Part shown: in pieces, positions 35,248 to 43,904 of the stretch
How positions within the stretch are numbered: the first letter of the stretch is position 1
How the letters are laid out: every line of letters starts with the position of its first letter
NCBI GenBank assembly: GCA_016719755.1
Contig: JADJYM010000016.1
Coordinates: 434,001 to 498,000 of the forward strand
Reading direction: 5' to 3'
DNA from: Novosphingobium sp.
Lineage (GTDB): Bacteria > Pseudomonadota > Alphaproteobacteria > Sphingomonadales > Sphingomonadaceae
Length of the DNA stretch: 64,000 nt
Position numbers and translations under genes: made by a program
The notes under the pieces: generated by a model
Databases searched by the model: none
What the model was told of the DNA's origin: nothing
What the model saw: only the letters and a program-made list of their open reading frames with translations

Positions 35248-36555
35248 ATGGTTGCACCGCTACGTATCGCGCTTGCCGGGCTTGGCACGGTGGGGGCGGG
35301 CGTCATCCGCCTGGTCGAGGCGAATGCCGATTTGATTGCGCGGCGCGCCGGGCGGCCGATCGTCGTGACTGTCGTGGGTGCGCGCGACCGCAACAAGGAT
35401 CGCGGCGTCGATCTTTCCCCCTATGCCTGGGAAGACGACATGGTCATCATGGGCGAGCGCGAGGATGTTGACGTTGTTGTCGAACTGGTCGGCGGGTCGG
35501 ACGGACCGGCGCTGTCCTGCGCGCGGACCACGATCGAGGCGGGCAAGGCGCTGGTCACCGCCAACAAGGCGATGATCGCCCACCACGGGCTGGAACTGGC
35601 CGCCAAGGCCGAGGCGGCGAAGGTCGCGCTCAAGTTCGAAGCGGCGGTCGCGGGCGGAATTCCGGTGATCAAGGCGCTGCGCGAGGGTGCGGCGGCCAAT
35701 GCGATCGAGCGGGTCTACGGGATCCTCAACGGCACCTGCAACTACATCCTCTCGACCATGGAAGACACCGGGCGCGGGTTTGGCGAAGTGCTGTCCGAAG
35801 CCCAGGCCAAGGGTTATGCCGAGGCCGATCCGGCCTTTGATGTCGAGGGCACCGATGCGGCGCACAAGCTGTCGATTCTGGCGGCTATCGCCTTCGGGTC
35901 GAAGCTCGATTTCGCTGCGGTGGAGACCAGCGGCATCACTCGCCTGACCGCTGCCGACATCGCCCAGGCCGATGCGCTGGGCTATGTCATCCGCCTGATC
36001 GGCATGGCCGACACCGAGGCTCACAACGGCTCACAACGGCTCTTCCAGCGGGTTCAGCCGCACCTGGTGCCCTTCGATCACCCGCTGGCCCATGTCGACG
36101 GCGCGACCAATGCGGTGGTCGCCGAAGGCAACTTCTCGGGCCGGTTGCTGTTCCAGGGAGCCGGCGCCGGCGAAGGCCCTACCGCGAGCGCGGTGGTGGC
36201 CGACCTGATCGACATCGCGCGCGGCGAGGTCGGGACTCCGTTTTCCGTGCCCGTGGCCGAACTGGAAGCGATGGCGCCCGCCGGGGCCGGACAGCGGCAG
36301 GGCCGCGCCTACATCCGCTTCATGGTTGCCGACCGCCCGGGCGCGCTCGCTGAAATCACGGCGGCGATGCGCGATGCCGGGGTTTCGATCGAAAGCCTGA
36401 TCCAGAAGGGCCGCGCGGCCGATTCGGGCGCGGTGATGGTGGCAATGGTGACCCACGAGGGACCGGAAAGCGCGGTAAGCGAGGCGGTGCGCCTGCTAAA
36501 GGGTTCGGACAGCCTGCTCGAAGCGCCGCTGGTGCTGCAGATCCTGGGGGATTGA
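35248..36555 (+). CDS. hom: homoserine dehydrogenase
   Basis: A 435-residue enzyme that reduces aspartate semialdehyde to homoserine, on the route to threonine and methionine. A Rossmann start (IALAGLGTVGAGVIRLVE) is followed by the catalytic region VTANKAMIAHHG, GGIPVIKALREG and GILNGTCNYILSTM, and a C-terminal ACT domain (MVADRPGALAEITAAMRDAG). ATG 35248 has an AAAGGGGAC site. A three-hairpin repeat lies after the stop and separates it from a converging gene. Confidence 0.96.
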   Translation: MVAPLRIALAGLGTVGAGVIRLVEANADLIARRAGRPIVVTVVGARDRNKDRGVDLSPYAWEDDMVIMGEREDVDVVVELVGGSDGPALSCARTTIEAGKALVTANKAMIAHHGLELAAKAEAAKVALKFEAAVAGGIPVIKALREGAAANAIERVYGILNGTCNYILSTMEDTGRGFGEVLSEAQAKGYAEADPAFDVEGTDAAHKLSILAAIAFGSKLDFAAVETSGITRLTAADIAQADALGYVIRLIGMADTEAHNGSQRLFQRVQPHLVPFDHPLAHVDGATNAVVAEGNFSGRLLFQGAGAGEGPTASAVVADLIDIARGEVGTPFSVPVAELEAMAPAGAGQRQGRAYIRFMVADRPGALAEITAAMRDAGVSIESLIQKGRAADSGAVMVAMVTHEGPESAVSEAVRLLKGSDSLLEAPLVLQILGD

Positions 36556-36576
36556 GGGGGTTGGTGTCTTTTGTTG

Positions 36577-36720
36577 GGTGCGCCCTTCGCATCCGCGAAG
36601 GGCTTTGCAACACCGGCCCGCTCCCCCGGCCCGACCACCCATTTATGGTACCCTGTGGGTGGTCGGGCCGGGGGAGCGGGCCCCGGTGTTGCAGGGAAGT
36701 CCGGACGGACTTCCCGCACC
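36577..36720 (+). repeat. three-hairpin palindromic element, copy 1
   Basis: A ~144-bp REP/MITE-like unit bounded by GGTGC and GCACC. It contains a 9-bp hairpin (36582-36590 with 36595-36603), a long central palindrome (36606-36693, arms 26 bp plus more across a 2-base bulge, 16-base AT-rich loop with GGTACC), and a 10-bp hairpin (36694-36703 with 36706-36715). Copy 2 is at 42084-42226 in the opposite orientation. Both lie between convergent genes. Confidence 0.9.
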
Positions 36721-36748
36721 GCCGTGAGGCGGATAATAACCCCAATCC

Positions 36749-37204
36749 CTACCGATCCGCCATTTCTCCTCGCGCCACCTTGTCGGCATCCGATCCGGCT
36801 GGCGCCTCGGGAATCGCTTTCAGATCAATGTAATAGACCGGCGGCGGAACCCAGCCGCCGGTCATGCAGCCCGGCTGGCCCTTGCACGATCCGCGATCGA
36901 GCTGCGGCGCGCGGGGCAGGCCGTCGCGCAGCGCCTCGCGCGAGAGGGGGTCGATCTCGCGACTGGAGCGCACCCGCCACTGGGCGCTGTCCTCGCGCGC
37001 GCAGACCACGATGTCATTGTCACCGCCTTCGGTCCCGCCCGGGCAGGCGGGCTGTTCGGGTTCGGCGCGATAGGAATCGCCCGCCGAAAGCAGACGCTCG
37101 GCCATCCGCGCGTCGATTTCCTCGGCAGTCTGGGCCTGTGCCGGTCCGGCCAGCGGCGCGCACGCCGCCAGGGCAAGGCTCAGGCGCATCAGGGACTTTC
37201 GCAA
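36749..37204 (-). CDS. secreted hypothetical protein (151 aa)
   Basis: The start is taken as TTG 37204 because GGGAGGA stands six bases before it; ATG 37189 is five codons in. A signal peptide (SLMRLSLALAACAPLAGPAQAQ) is followed by a mature chain with Cys pairs (QPACPGG, IVVCARE, GSCKGQPGCMTGG) and a PPPVYYIDLKAIP segment. The DNDIVVCAR block recalls small exported proteins of sphingomonads of unknown function. Convergent with hom; its end lies 28 bp from the palindromic element. Confidence 0.7.
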   Translation of the reverse strand: MRKSLMRLSLALAACAPLAGPAQAQTAEEIDARMAERLLSAGDSYRAEPEQPACPGGTEGGDNDIVVCAREDSAQWRVRSSREIDPLSREALRDGLPRAPQLDRGSCKGQPGCMTGGWVPPPVYYIDLKAIPEAPAGSDADKVARGEMADR

Positions 37205-37278
37205 ACCGTTCCTCCCGTTTCGGCTCGGACGAGCCAACTGGCCGCCTGCCGCTTGAACCGCGAGTGAACGTACGCGAA

Positions 37279-37755
37279 TCAGAATTCGTCGCGCTCGCCG
37301 GTCAGGTCCAGTTCCTTGTTGTCGGCCACTTCGGCGGCCACGTCCATCGCCGCCTCAAGCTGCTTGGCGCTGACCGTATCGGGCAGCTTGATCACGAAAT
37401 AGAGATAGTCACCGCCGATTTCCCACGATCCCAGCTTGGCCCGCCGGCTGGCGCGCAGCAGGTCCAGCGCCTTGGCGCCGTCCAGCGCATCGGCCTTGGC
37501 GGCGGGCGCGAACACCTCGCGCACCGGCACCCCGCCCACCGTCTCGGTCCGGCCGGAAACGAAGACCAGCTGGGTGCGGCCTTCCTTGCGGTAATTGTAG
37601 GTGACCTTGAAATCGCCGTCCTTGTCGATCGCATACTTGATCGACTGCGCCTCCAGCCGGCGCTTGACCGAGGGATCGCCCGCGGGTTCGGCCTGGGCCG
37701 GAACGGCAAGCAGCAGCACGGCGAGCGTGGCGGCGGCGGGCAGGCGGCGGATCAT
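37279..37755 (-). CDS. secreted hypothetical protein (158 aa)
   Basis: A signal peptide (MIRRLPAAATLAVLLLAVPAQA) precedes a mature chain with IKYAIDKDGDFKVTYNY, TQLVFVSGRTETVGGVPVRE and YLYFVIKLPDTVSAKQLEAAM. The layout recalls YbjN-like or type III chaperone-like sensory folds, which I cannot confirm. GAAAGGAAA lies before ATG 37755. It lies upstream of the preceding hypothetical gene on the same strand (74 bp gap) and is divergent from glpX. Confidence 0.7.
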   Translation of the reverse strand: MIRRLPAAATLAVLLLAVPAQAEPAGDPSVKRRLEAQSIKYAIDKDGDFKVTYNYRKEGRTQLVFVSGRTETVGGVPVREVFAPAAKADALDGAKALDLLRASRRAKLGSWEIGGDYLYFVIKLPDTVSAKQLEAAMDVAAEVADNKELDLTGERDEF

Positions 37756-37920
37756 CGGATTTCCTTTCGGCGGCAAAGTTCGCCGCGGGCTTAGCGCCGC
37801 GCGGGGGCAGCTGCTTGGACATAAGCGCCACCTTTTCGACACCATCTCGACAAGGCGCCGCCGCCGCTCTAAGCGCGCCGCACGCACATACGTATTCAGC
37901 CAAGGGGCCTTCCAACCGCC

Positions 37921-38904
37921 ATGACCCAGTCCACTCCGCCCAGCACGGTACTCGATCGCGTTCTCGTCCTCGAAATGGTGCGCGTCACCGAAGCTGCCGC
38001 GATCGGTGCTTCCAAGCTGATCGGGCGCGGCGACGAAAAGGCGGCGGACCACGCCGCGGTCGAGGCGATGCGCGCCGCGCTCAACGAGCTGGCGATGGAC
38101 GGCACCGTGGTGATCGGCGAGGGCGAGCGTGACGAGGCGCCGATGCTGTTCATCGGCGAAAAGGTCGGCTCCGCGCAGGGCACCGGCCCGAAGATCGACA
38201 TCGCGCTCGATCCGCTGGAAGGCACCACGATCACCGCCAAGGCCGGGCCGAACGCACTGGCCGTGCTGGCCGTGGCCGAGGAAGGCAACCTGCTCAACGC
38301 GCCCGATGTCTACATGGACAAGCTGGCGGTCGGTCCGGGCTATCCCGACGGGATCATCAGCCTGGCCAAATCGCCGACCGAAAACGTCAAGGCCGTGGCC
38401 GAGGCCAAGGGCGTGGCGCCGGACGAGATCATCGTCTGCGTGCTTGATCGTCCGCGCCATGCCGAACTGATCGCGGAACTGCGCGGCCTTGGCTGCGGCG
38501 TGGTGCTGATCGGCGATGGCGATGTGGCGGGCGTGATTGCCGTGACCAACCCGGAAACCACCATCGATCTCTACATGGGTTCGGGCGGGGCGCCGGAAGG
38601 CGTGCTGGCCGCCGCCGCGCTGCGCTGCGTCGGCGGGCAGTTCAATGGCCGCCTGCTGTTCCGCAACGACGATGAACGCGGCCGCGCCCGCAAGTGGGGG
38701 ATCGAGGATCTGAACAAGATCTACACCCGCGACGAACTCGCCAAGGGCGACTGCATCTTCGCCGCCACCGGCGTGACCGACGGTTCGCTGCTGAAAGGCG
38801 TGAAGCGGATGAAGGACGGCCTGATCACCACCCAGTCGGTGGTGATGCGCGCCAGCTCCGGCACGGTCCGCTGGGTCTCGGGCGAACACCGCAACAAGAG
38901 TTGA
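37921..38904 (+). CDS. glpX: fructose-1,6-bisphosphatase class II
   Basis: A 327-residue Mg/Mn enzyme that removes the C1 phosphate of fructose-1,6-bisphosphate in gluconeogenesis. Class II motifs: VVIGEGERDEAPML, IALDPLEGTTITA, and YMGSGGAPEGVLAAAAL. The length fits. It is followed by a 203-bp gap containing an imperfect palindrome and then prs. Confidence 0.95.
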   Translation: MTQSTPPSTVLDRVLVLEMVRVTEAAAIGASKLIGRGDEKAADHAAVEAMRAALNELAMDGTVVIGEGERDEAPMLFIGEKVGSAQGTGPKIDIALDPLEGTTITAKAGPNALAVLAVAEEGNLLNAPDVYMDKLAVGPGYPDGIISLAKSPTENVKAVAEAKGVAPDEIIVCVLDRPRHAELIAELRGLGCGVVLIGDGDVAGVIAVTNPETTIDLYMGSGGAPEGVLAAAALRCVGGQFNGRLLFRNDDERGRARKWGIEDLNKIYTRDELAKGDCIFAATGVTDGSLLKGVKRMKDGLITTQSVVMRASSGTVRWVSGEHRNKS

Positions 38905-38919
38905 TTGCCCTGACGCACC

Positions 38920-38982
38920 GGTCCCGGATCAGGTCCGGGGCGATGCGGCGGCCTTATGTCGCCCCTGGCTCGACCCGGGACC
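38920..38982. repeat. imperfect palindrome between glpX and prs
   Basis: A 63-bp dyad: GGTCCCGG...GGGGCGA (38920-38943) pairs with TCGCCCC...CCGGGACC (38959-38982) with several mismatches. It is a REP-like unit of a different family from the copies at 36.6 and 42.1 kb, and may end glpX transcription. Confidence 0.6.
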
Positions 38983-39107
38983 GCTGGCCGCAAAGGCGCT
39001 GGTTTCCCCCGTCCACCCCCGCTCCATCCGGGCGAGGGCCTTGCATTCGCGTCGCGGCTGGCTAGAGCCGGGCGCGGGCTGCATCGTGCGCAGGGAAGGG
39101 CGACTCA

Positions 39108-40043
39108 ATGAAGATCATGACCGGCAATTCGAACCTGCCGCTGGCTCGGGCCATAGCGGGATACCTCGAAATGCCGCTGACCGATGCCTCGGTCCGGCGC
39201 TTCGCCGACGAGGAGGTCTTCGTCGAGATTCACGAGAACGTGCGCGGCGAGGACGTGTTCGTCGTCCAGTCGACCAGCTTCCCGGCCAACGACAACCTGA
39301 TGGAACTGCTGATCTGCATCGATGCGCTGCGCCGCGCCTCGGCCAAGCGGATCACCGCCGTCGTCCCCTATTTCGGCTATGCCCGGCAGGACCGGAAACC
39401 CGGGCCGCGCACCCCGATCTCGGCCAAGCTGGTGGCGAACCTGATCACCACGGCGGGTGCCGACCGTGTGCTGGCGGTCGATCTGCACGCCGGGCAGATC
39501 CAGGGCTTCTTCGATATTCCGACCGACAATCTCTATGCCGCCCCGGTGATGGCGGCGGACGTTCTGGCGCGCTCTGGCGGGCAGGATCTGATGGTCGTCT
39601 CGCCCGACGTGGGCGGCGTGGTGCGCGCCCGCGCGCTGGCCAAGCGGCTGGATAACGCCCCCCTCGCCATCGTCGACAAGCGCCGCGACAAGCCCGGCCA
39701 GTCCGAAGTGATGAACATCATCGGAGACGTGAAGGGGCGCAGCTGCATCCTGATCGACGATATCATCGATTCGGGCGGCACCCTGTGCAACGCCGCCCAG
39801 GCGCTGATGGATGCGGGCGCCGCCAGCGTGACCGCCTACCTCACCCACGGCGTGCTTTCGGGCGGCGCGGTGGCGCGGGTCGAAGGCTCGGCGCTGAAGG
39901 AACTGGTCATCACCGACACGATCCAGGCGACCGAGGCCGCCCAGGCCTCGTCCAAGATCCGCGTCCTCTCGATCGCCCCGCTGATCGGCGAGGCGATCCG
40001 CCGCATCGCTGACGAAAGCTCGGTGTCGAGCCTGTTCGACTGA
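39108..40043 (+). CDS. prs: ribose-phosphate pyrophosphokinase
   Basis: A 311-residue PRPP synthase. Motifs: [11 protein letters not shown] (ATP binding), [15 protein letters not shown], and the PRPP loop [21 protein letters not shown]. It supplies PRPP for nucleotide, histidine and tryptophan synthesis. ATG 39108. Its stop lies seven bases from an unusual long inverted repeat. Confidence 0.96.
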   Translation: MKIMTGNSNLPLARAIAGYLEMPLTDASVRRFADEEVFVEIHENVRGEDVFVVQSTSFPANDNLMELLICIDALRRASAKRITAVVPYFGYARQDRKPGPRTPISAKLVANLITTAGADRVLAVDLHAGQIQGFFDIPTDNLYAAPVMAADVLARSGGQDLMVVSPDVGGVVRARALAKRLDNAPLAIVDKRRDKPGQSEVMNIIGDVKGRSCILIDDIIDSGGTLCNAAQALMDAGAASVTAYLTHGVLSGGAVARVEGSALKELVITDTIQATEAAQASSKIRVLSIAPLIGEAIRRIADESSVSSLFD

Positions 40044-40049
40044 GCCGCG

Positions 40050-40120
40050 TTTATAGAAATCTTTGGGAAGTTTACCCCAGTTTACAATCAGGGGGTAAAC
40101 TGACATAAGGTTCCTATAAA
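40050..40120. repeat. 71-bp inverted repeat reaching the ATG of the AAA ATPase
   Basis: Two 29-base arms (40050-40078 and 40092-40120) match at 23 positions when reverse complemented, with a 13-base loop. The inner core AGTTTACCCC/GGGGTAAACT is perfect, and a third AGTTTAC lies in the loop (40079-40085). The outer edges TTTATAG/CTATAAA are also perfect. The right arm ends on the A of the start codon. TTTACA at 40081 with ACATAA at 40103 is a possible promoter inside it. Confidence 0.75.
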
Positions 40121-41289
40121 TGGACCCAAGGCGAAACCCTTTTGCGCCCGGCGCCGGAACGCCGCCGCCTGAACTGGCGGGCCGCGATGCCTTGCGGGAA
40201 CGTGTGGCGGTTGCGCTTGATCGCATCCGGGCGGGGCGGGCCGCGCAAAGCGTGATCCTGTATGGCCTGCGCGGTGTCGGCAAGACCGTCCTGCTCACGG
40301 CCATGCGCCGGGATGCCGAACAGGCCGGGCTGACCGTCATTTCGATCGAGGCACCGGAAGGGCGCTCGCTTCCCGCCGTGCTGGCACCCGCCCTGCGGTC
40401 CGCGCTCTTGCGGCTGGACCGGCTGAAAGGCGCGGGCGACAAGGTGCGGCGGGCGCTTTCGGCCCTGGCGGGCTTTGTAAAGCTCAAGGCGTCCTATGGC
40501 GATCTGGCGATCGCGGTCGAGCATGAGGCCGAGCCCGGACTTGCCGACAGCGGCGATCTGGAAGCCGACCTGACCGACCTGGTGCGCGCATTGGGAGAAG
40601 CCGCCGCCGAGCGGGGGACCGCTGCGGTCCTGTTCATCGACGAGCTGCAATATGTGCCCGAAGAGCAGTTGGCCGCACTGATTGTGGCGCTGCATTCGGC
40701 CAGCCAGAACCAGTTGCCGGTCACTCTCGTCGGAGCGGGGCTGCCGCAACTGCTGGGCCAGATGGGCCGGGCCAAGTCCTATGCCGAACGCCTGTTCGCC
40801 TTCGAATCGATCGGGCCGCTCGATTTTGCGGCCGCCGAAGCAGCGCTGCGCAATCCGATCGAGGGCGAGGGCGAGCGCATCGATCAGGAAGCCATCGCCG
40901 CGATCTTCGCGGCAACCGAAGGCTACGCCTATTTCCTGCAGGAATGGGGCAAGCAGAGCTGGGATGCCGCCGAAGAATCGCCGATCACGGCAGAGGACGT
41001 GGCGCTTGCGCAGGCCAGCGCGATCGCGCAACTTGACCAGAGCTTTTTCCGGGTCCGGCTTGACCGGTTGTCGCCGGCTGAAAAGCGCTATGTTCGCGCC
41101 ATGGCCAGCCTTGGCCCTGGTCCGCAAAGGTCGGGGGAAATCGCCCAGGCGATGGACGTCAAGGTGACGACCGTCGCTCCCATTCGCAGCAGCTTGATCG
41201 GAAAAGGTATGGTTTACAGTCCGGGACACGGCGATACGGCCTTCACCGTGCCGATGTTCGATGCCTACATTCGCAGGACGATGAACTGA
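40120..41289 (+). CDS. AAA ATPase of the ORC/CDC6-like ATP-binding class
   Basis: A 389-residue cytosolic ATPase: Walker A ILYGLRGVGKTVLL (residues 47-60), Walker B VLFIDELQYV, a sensor region VTLVGAGLPQLLG, a lid with FLQEWGKQSWDAA, and a C-terminal winged helix (SGEIAQAMDVKVTTVAPIRSSLIGKGMVY). This domain plan suits DNA-binding ATPases of the ORC/CDC6 or AAA_16 type found singly or with defence and mobile genes. The task of this one is unknown. It begins at ATG 40120 at the end of the inverted repeat and overlaps the HisN-like gene by TGATG. Confidence 0.8.
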   Translation: MDPRRNPFAPGAGTPPPELAGRDALRERVAVALDRIRAGRAAQSVILYGLRGVGKTVLLTAMRRDAEQAGLTVISIEAPEGRSLPAVLAPALRSALLRLDRLKGAGDKVRRALSALAGFVKLKASYGDLAIAVEHEAEPGLADSGDLEADLTDLVRALGEAAAERGTAAVLFIDELQYVPEEQLAALIVALHSASQNQLPVTLVGAGLPQLLGQMGRAKSYAERLFAFESIGPLDFAAAEAALRNPIEGEGERIDQEAIAAIFAATEGYAYFLQEWGKQSWDAAEESPITAEDVALAQASAIAQLDQSFFRVRLDRLSPAEKRYVRAMASLGPGPQRSGEIAQAMDVKVTTVAPIRSSLIGKGMVYSPGHGDTAFTVPMFDAYIRRTMN

Positions 41290-42077
41290 TGGCTGCTGGC
41301 TTTGACGCGGAGATCGCGCTCGCCCACCGGCTCGCCGACGCCGCGCGCGCGGCGATCCTGCCGCATTTCCGCTCGGGCATGACGTCCGAGCGCAAGGCCG
41401 ATGCAACCCCGGTGACACTGGCCGATCGGGCCGCCGAAGCGGCGATGCGGGCGATCATCAAGGCGGAATTTCCCGGCGATGCCCTGCATGGCGAGGAATA
41501 CGGCGCGGAAACCGGCAGTTCGGGGCGGACCTGGGTGCTCGATCCGATCGATGGCACGGCGGGGTTCCTCGCCGGGCGGCCCCTGTTCGGCACGCTGATC
41601 GCGCTGGTGGTGGAAGGTTGGCCGGTGCTGGGGGTGATCGACCAGGCCGTGCTGAAGGAGCGCTGGGTCGGGGTCACGGGCCGTCCGACCACGCTTAATG
41701 GTCAGCCGGTGCGCACACGCGCCTGTCCCAGTCTGGCCGAGGCAACGCTGGCGACCACCGGGCCGCATTATTTCGACGACCATGAAGGCGAACACTTCAT
41801 GGCGCTGGCCGCACGCACCGATCACCGCCGGATGGTGATGGGCGGGGACTGCTACAACTATGCCATGCTGGCGACCGGGCAGCTCGACATCGTCTGCGAG
41901 GCGGGGTTGAAGCTCCACGACTACGCGGCGCTGGTGCCGGTGGTCGAAGGCGCGGGCGGCACGATGTGCGACTGGAACGGCGATCCGCTCCACGCCGCAA
42001 GCCAGGGCGACGTGCTGGCGCTGGGCGATCCGGCGCGGCTGGAAGACGTGGTTGCGGCGCTCGCCTGCGGGCACTGA
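41289..42077 (+). CDS. hisN: histidinol-phosphatase, inositol monophosphatase family (HisN type)
   Basis: A 262-residue Mg-dependent phosphatase with the IMPase signatures HGEEYG (Glu69-70), WVLDPIDGTAGFL (Asp85, Asp88) and GLKLHDYAALVPVVEGAGG. Alphaproteobacterial members of this group commonly serve as HisN in histidine synthesis; inositol phosphatase activity cannot be ruled out. Its start overlaps the AAA ATPase stop (TGATG), an unusual partnership. A palindromic element follows. Confidence 0.8.
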   Translation: MAAGFDAEIALAHRLADAARAAILPHFRSGMTSERKADATPVTLADRAAEAAMRAIIKAEFPGDALHGEEYGAETGSSGRTWVLDPIDGTAGFLAGRPLFGTLIALVVEGWPVLGVIDQAVLKERWVGVTGRPTTLNGQPVRTRACPSLAEATLATTGPHYFDDHEGEHFMALAARTDHRRMVMGGDCYNYAMLATGQLDIVCEAGLKLHDYAALVPVVEGAGGTMCDWNGDPLHAASQGDVLALGDPARLEDVVAALACGH

Positions 42078-42083
42078 TGTCTG

Positions 42084-42226
42084 GGTGCGGACAGGCCATC
42101 CGGCCAGTCCTTGCAACACCAGCCCGCTCCCCCGGCCCGACCACCCGTTTATGGTACCCTGTGGGTGGTCGGGCCGGGGGAGCGGGCTGGTGTTGCAAAG
42201 CCCTTCGCAGATGCGAAGGGTGCACC
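42084..42226 (-). repeat. three-hairpin palindromic element, copy 2 (inverted)
   Basis: A 143-bp copy of the element at 36577-36720 with termini GGTGC/GCACC. Its central palindrome has perfect 36-bp arms (42111-42146 with 42163-42198) around a 16-base loop with GGTACC. The flanking hairpins are at 42089-42110 and 42200-42220. Relative to copy 1 the flanks are inverted, but the loop keeps the same plus-strand direction. Confidence 0.9.
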
Positions 42227-42237
42227 TGACATAGGAC

Positions 42238-43827
42238 TCAGGCGGACAAACTCTCCGCAACAAACGCCGCCGCGCGTTCGCCGATCATGATCGAGGGGGC
42301 ATTGGTGTTGCCCGAGACCAGCCGCGGCATGATCGAGGCGTCGGCGACCCACAGCCCGTCCACCCCGCGCGCCTTCAGCCTGGGGTCGACCACGCTGCCC
42401 TCGTCCCCGCCCATCCGGCAGGTGCCGACCGGGTGATAGATCGTGTCCGCCGTGGCGCGGATCTGCGCGTCGAGCGCGGCATCGTCGTTATAATCGATCG
42501 GGTTGCGGTCGCGCCCCTGATAGTTTGACAGCGGCGGCGCCTCGCAGATCCGCTGCATCAGCCGCGCCGCCTTGCGCAGCAGCACCAGATCGCGCTCGTC
42601 GGCCAGGAAGTTGGGATTGATCGCCGGGTGCTGGGCCGGATCGGTGCTTTTCAGTTTCACCCAGCCGCGGCTTTCCGGGCGCAGGACGCAGGCGTGGACC
42701 GAAAAGCCGTGCTGGCGCACCTTGTCGCGCCCGTGGTTCTGCACGATCCCGGGCAGGAAGTGGTACTGGATGTCGGGCGCCGGGGATGCCGGGTCGAGCG
42801 TCCAGAATCCGCCCGCTTCGGCAAACGGCGTGGTCATCATCCCGGTGCGGCGGCGCACGTATTCGATCAGCGACAGGCCCATCCGCCACGCCCCGGCGAG
42901 CGATCCGCCCAGCAGGTCCGGCGAATCCGCCTCGTAGGACAGGATGAAGTCGCAGTGGTCCTGGAGGTCGGCGCCCACCGCCTCGCAGTCGCGCTGCACC
43001 TCGATCCCATGCTCGGCAAGATGCGCGGACGGGCCGATGCCGGACAGCATCAGCACCTGCGGGCTGCCGAAGGCCCCCGCGCTCAGCACCACGCCGCCGC
43101 TGGCGCGCAGCACTTCGCGCTGGCCGCCGCGCTGGATCGCAACGCCGACCGCGCGGCCATTCTCGATCACGATCTTTTCGACCAGCACTCCGGTGCGCAC
43201 ATCAAGATTGGGGCGCGAGCGGGCCGGTTCGACATAGGCGCGCGCGGCGGACCAGCGCTCGCCCCCGCGCTGGGTCACCTGATAGAGCCCGAAGCCGTCC
43301 TGCTTCGCGCCGTTGAAATCGGGATTGCGTGGCAACTGCAGCTGCGCCGCGCTCTCCACGAAAGCGCGGCTAGCGGGCGAGGGCCAGTGCTGGTCACTGA
43401 CCGAAAGCGGGCCGCCGGTGCCGTGGAAATCGTTGCCGCCGCGCTCGTTGTCCTCGCACCGCTTGAACCACGGCAGGACATCGTCATAGGCCCAGCCGGT
43501 GCAGCCCAGCGCCGCCCAGTTGTCATAGTCCCAGGCGTTGCCGCGCACATAGAGCATGGCGTTGATCGCGCTTGAACCGCCCAGACCCTTGCCCCGCGGC
43601 TGATACCCGCGCCGCCCGTTCAGGCCGTCCATCGGTTCGGTCTCGAACGCCCAGTTGGCGTTCTTGGGCAGGGCGACAAGCAGGCCCGGGGTCTTGATCC
43701 GGAAATTGTCGTTGGTGCCGCCCGCTTCCAGCAGGCAGACCCGGCGCGCGGGGTTCTCGCTCAGCCTGCCGGCCACGGTGCTGCCCGCGCTGCCGCCGCC
43801 GATCACGATTACGTCGAACTGCTCCAT
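42238..43827 (-). CDS. GMC family FAD-dependent oxidoreductase (choline/alcohol dehydrogenase-like)
   Basis: A 529-residue flavoenzyme of the glucose-methanol-choline family: an FAD loop [19 protein letters not shown] at the N-terminus, the GMC signature around [19 protein letters not shown], and a C-terminal [10 protein letters not shown] with the catalytic His. It would oxidise an alcohol such as an aliphatic or polyethylene-glycol-like substrate; BetA, AlkJ and PEG dehydrogenases look alike, so no symbol is given. A GGAGAGG site precedes ATG 43827. It converges on hisN across the palindromic element. Confidence 0.9.
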   Translation of the reverse strand: MEQFDVIVIGGGSAGSTVAGRLSENPARRVCLLEAGGTNDNFRIKTPGLLVALPKNANWAFETEPMDGLNGRRGYQPRGKGLGGSSAINAMLYVRGNAWDYDNWAALGCTGWAYDDVLPWFKRCEDNERGGNDFHGTGGPLSVSDQHWPSPASRAFVESAAQLQLPRNPDFNGAKQDGFGLYQVTQRGGERWSAARAYVEPARSRPNLDVRTGVLVEKIVIENGRAVGVAIQRGGQREVLRASGGVVLSAGAFGSPQVLMLSGIGPSAHLAEHGIEVQRDCEAVGADLQDHCDFILSYEADSPDLLGGSLAGAWRMGLSLIEYVRRRTGMMTTPFAEAGGFWTLDPASPAPDIQYHFLPGIVQNHGRDKVRQHGFSVHACVLRPESRGWVKLKSTDPAQHPAINPNFLADERDLVLLRKAARLMQRICEAPPLSNYQGRDRNPIDYNDDAALDAQIRATADTIYHPVGTCRMGGDEGSVVDPRLKARGVDGLWVADASIMPRLVSGNTNAPSIMIGERAAAFVAESLSA

Positions 43828-43904
43828 TGCGCACCTCTCCTGACATACCTGTCAGCAAGAGGCCTAAGCGAGCGTCTGAGCCGATGCAATGCTATTCGGT
43901 CGAG

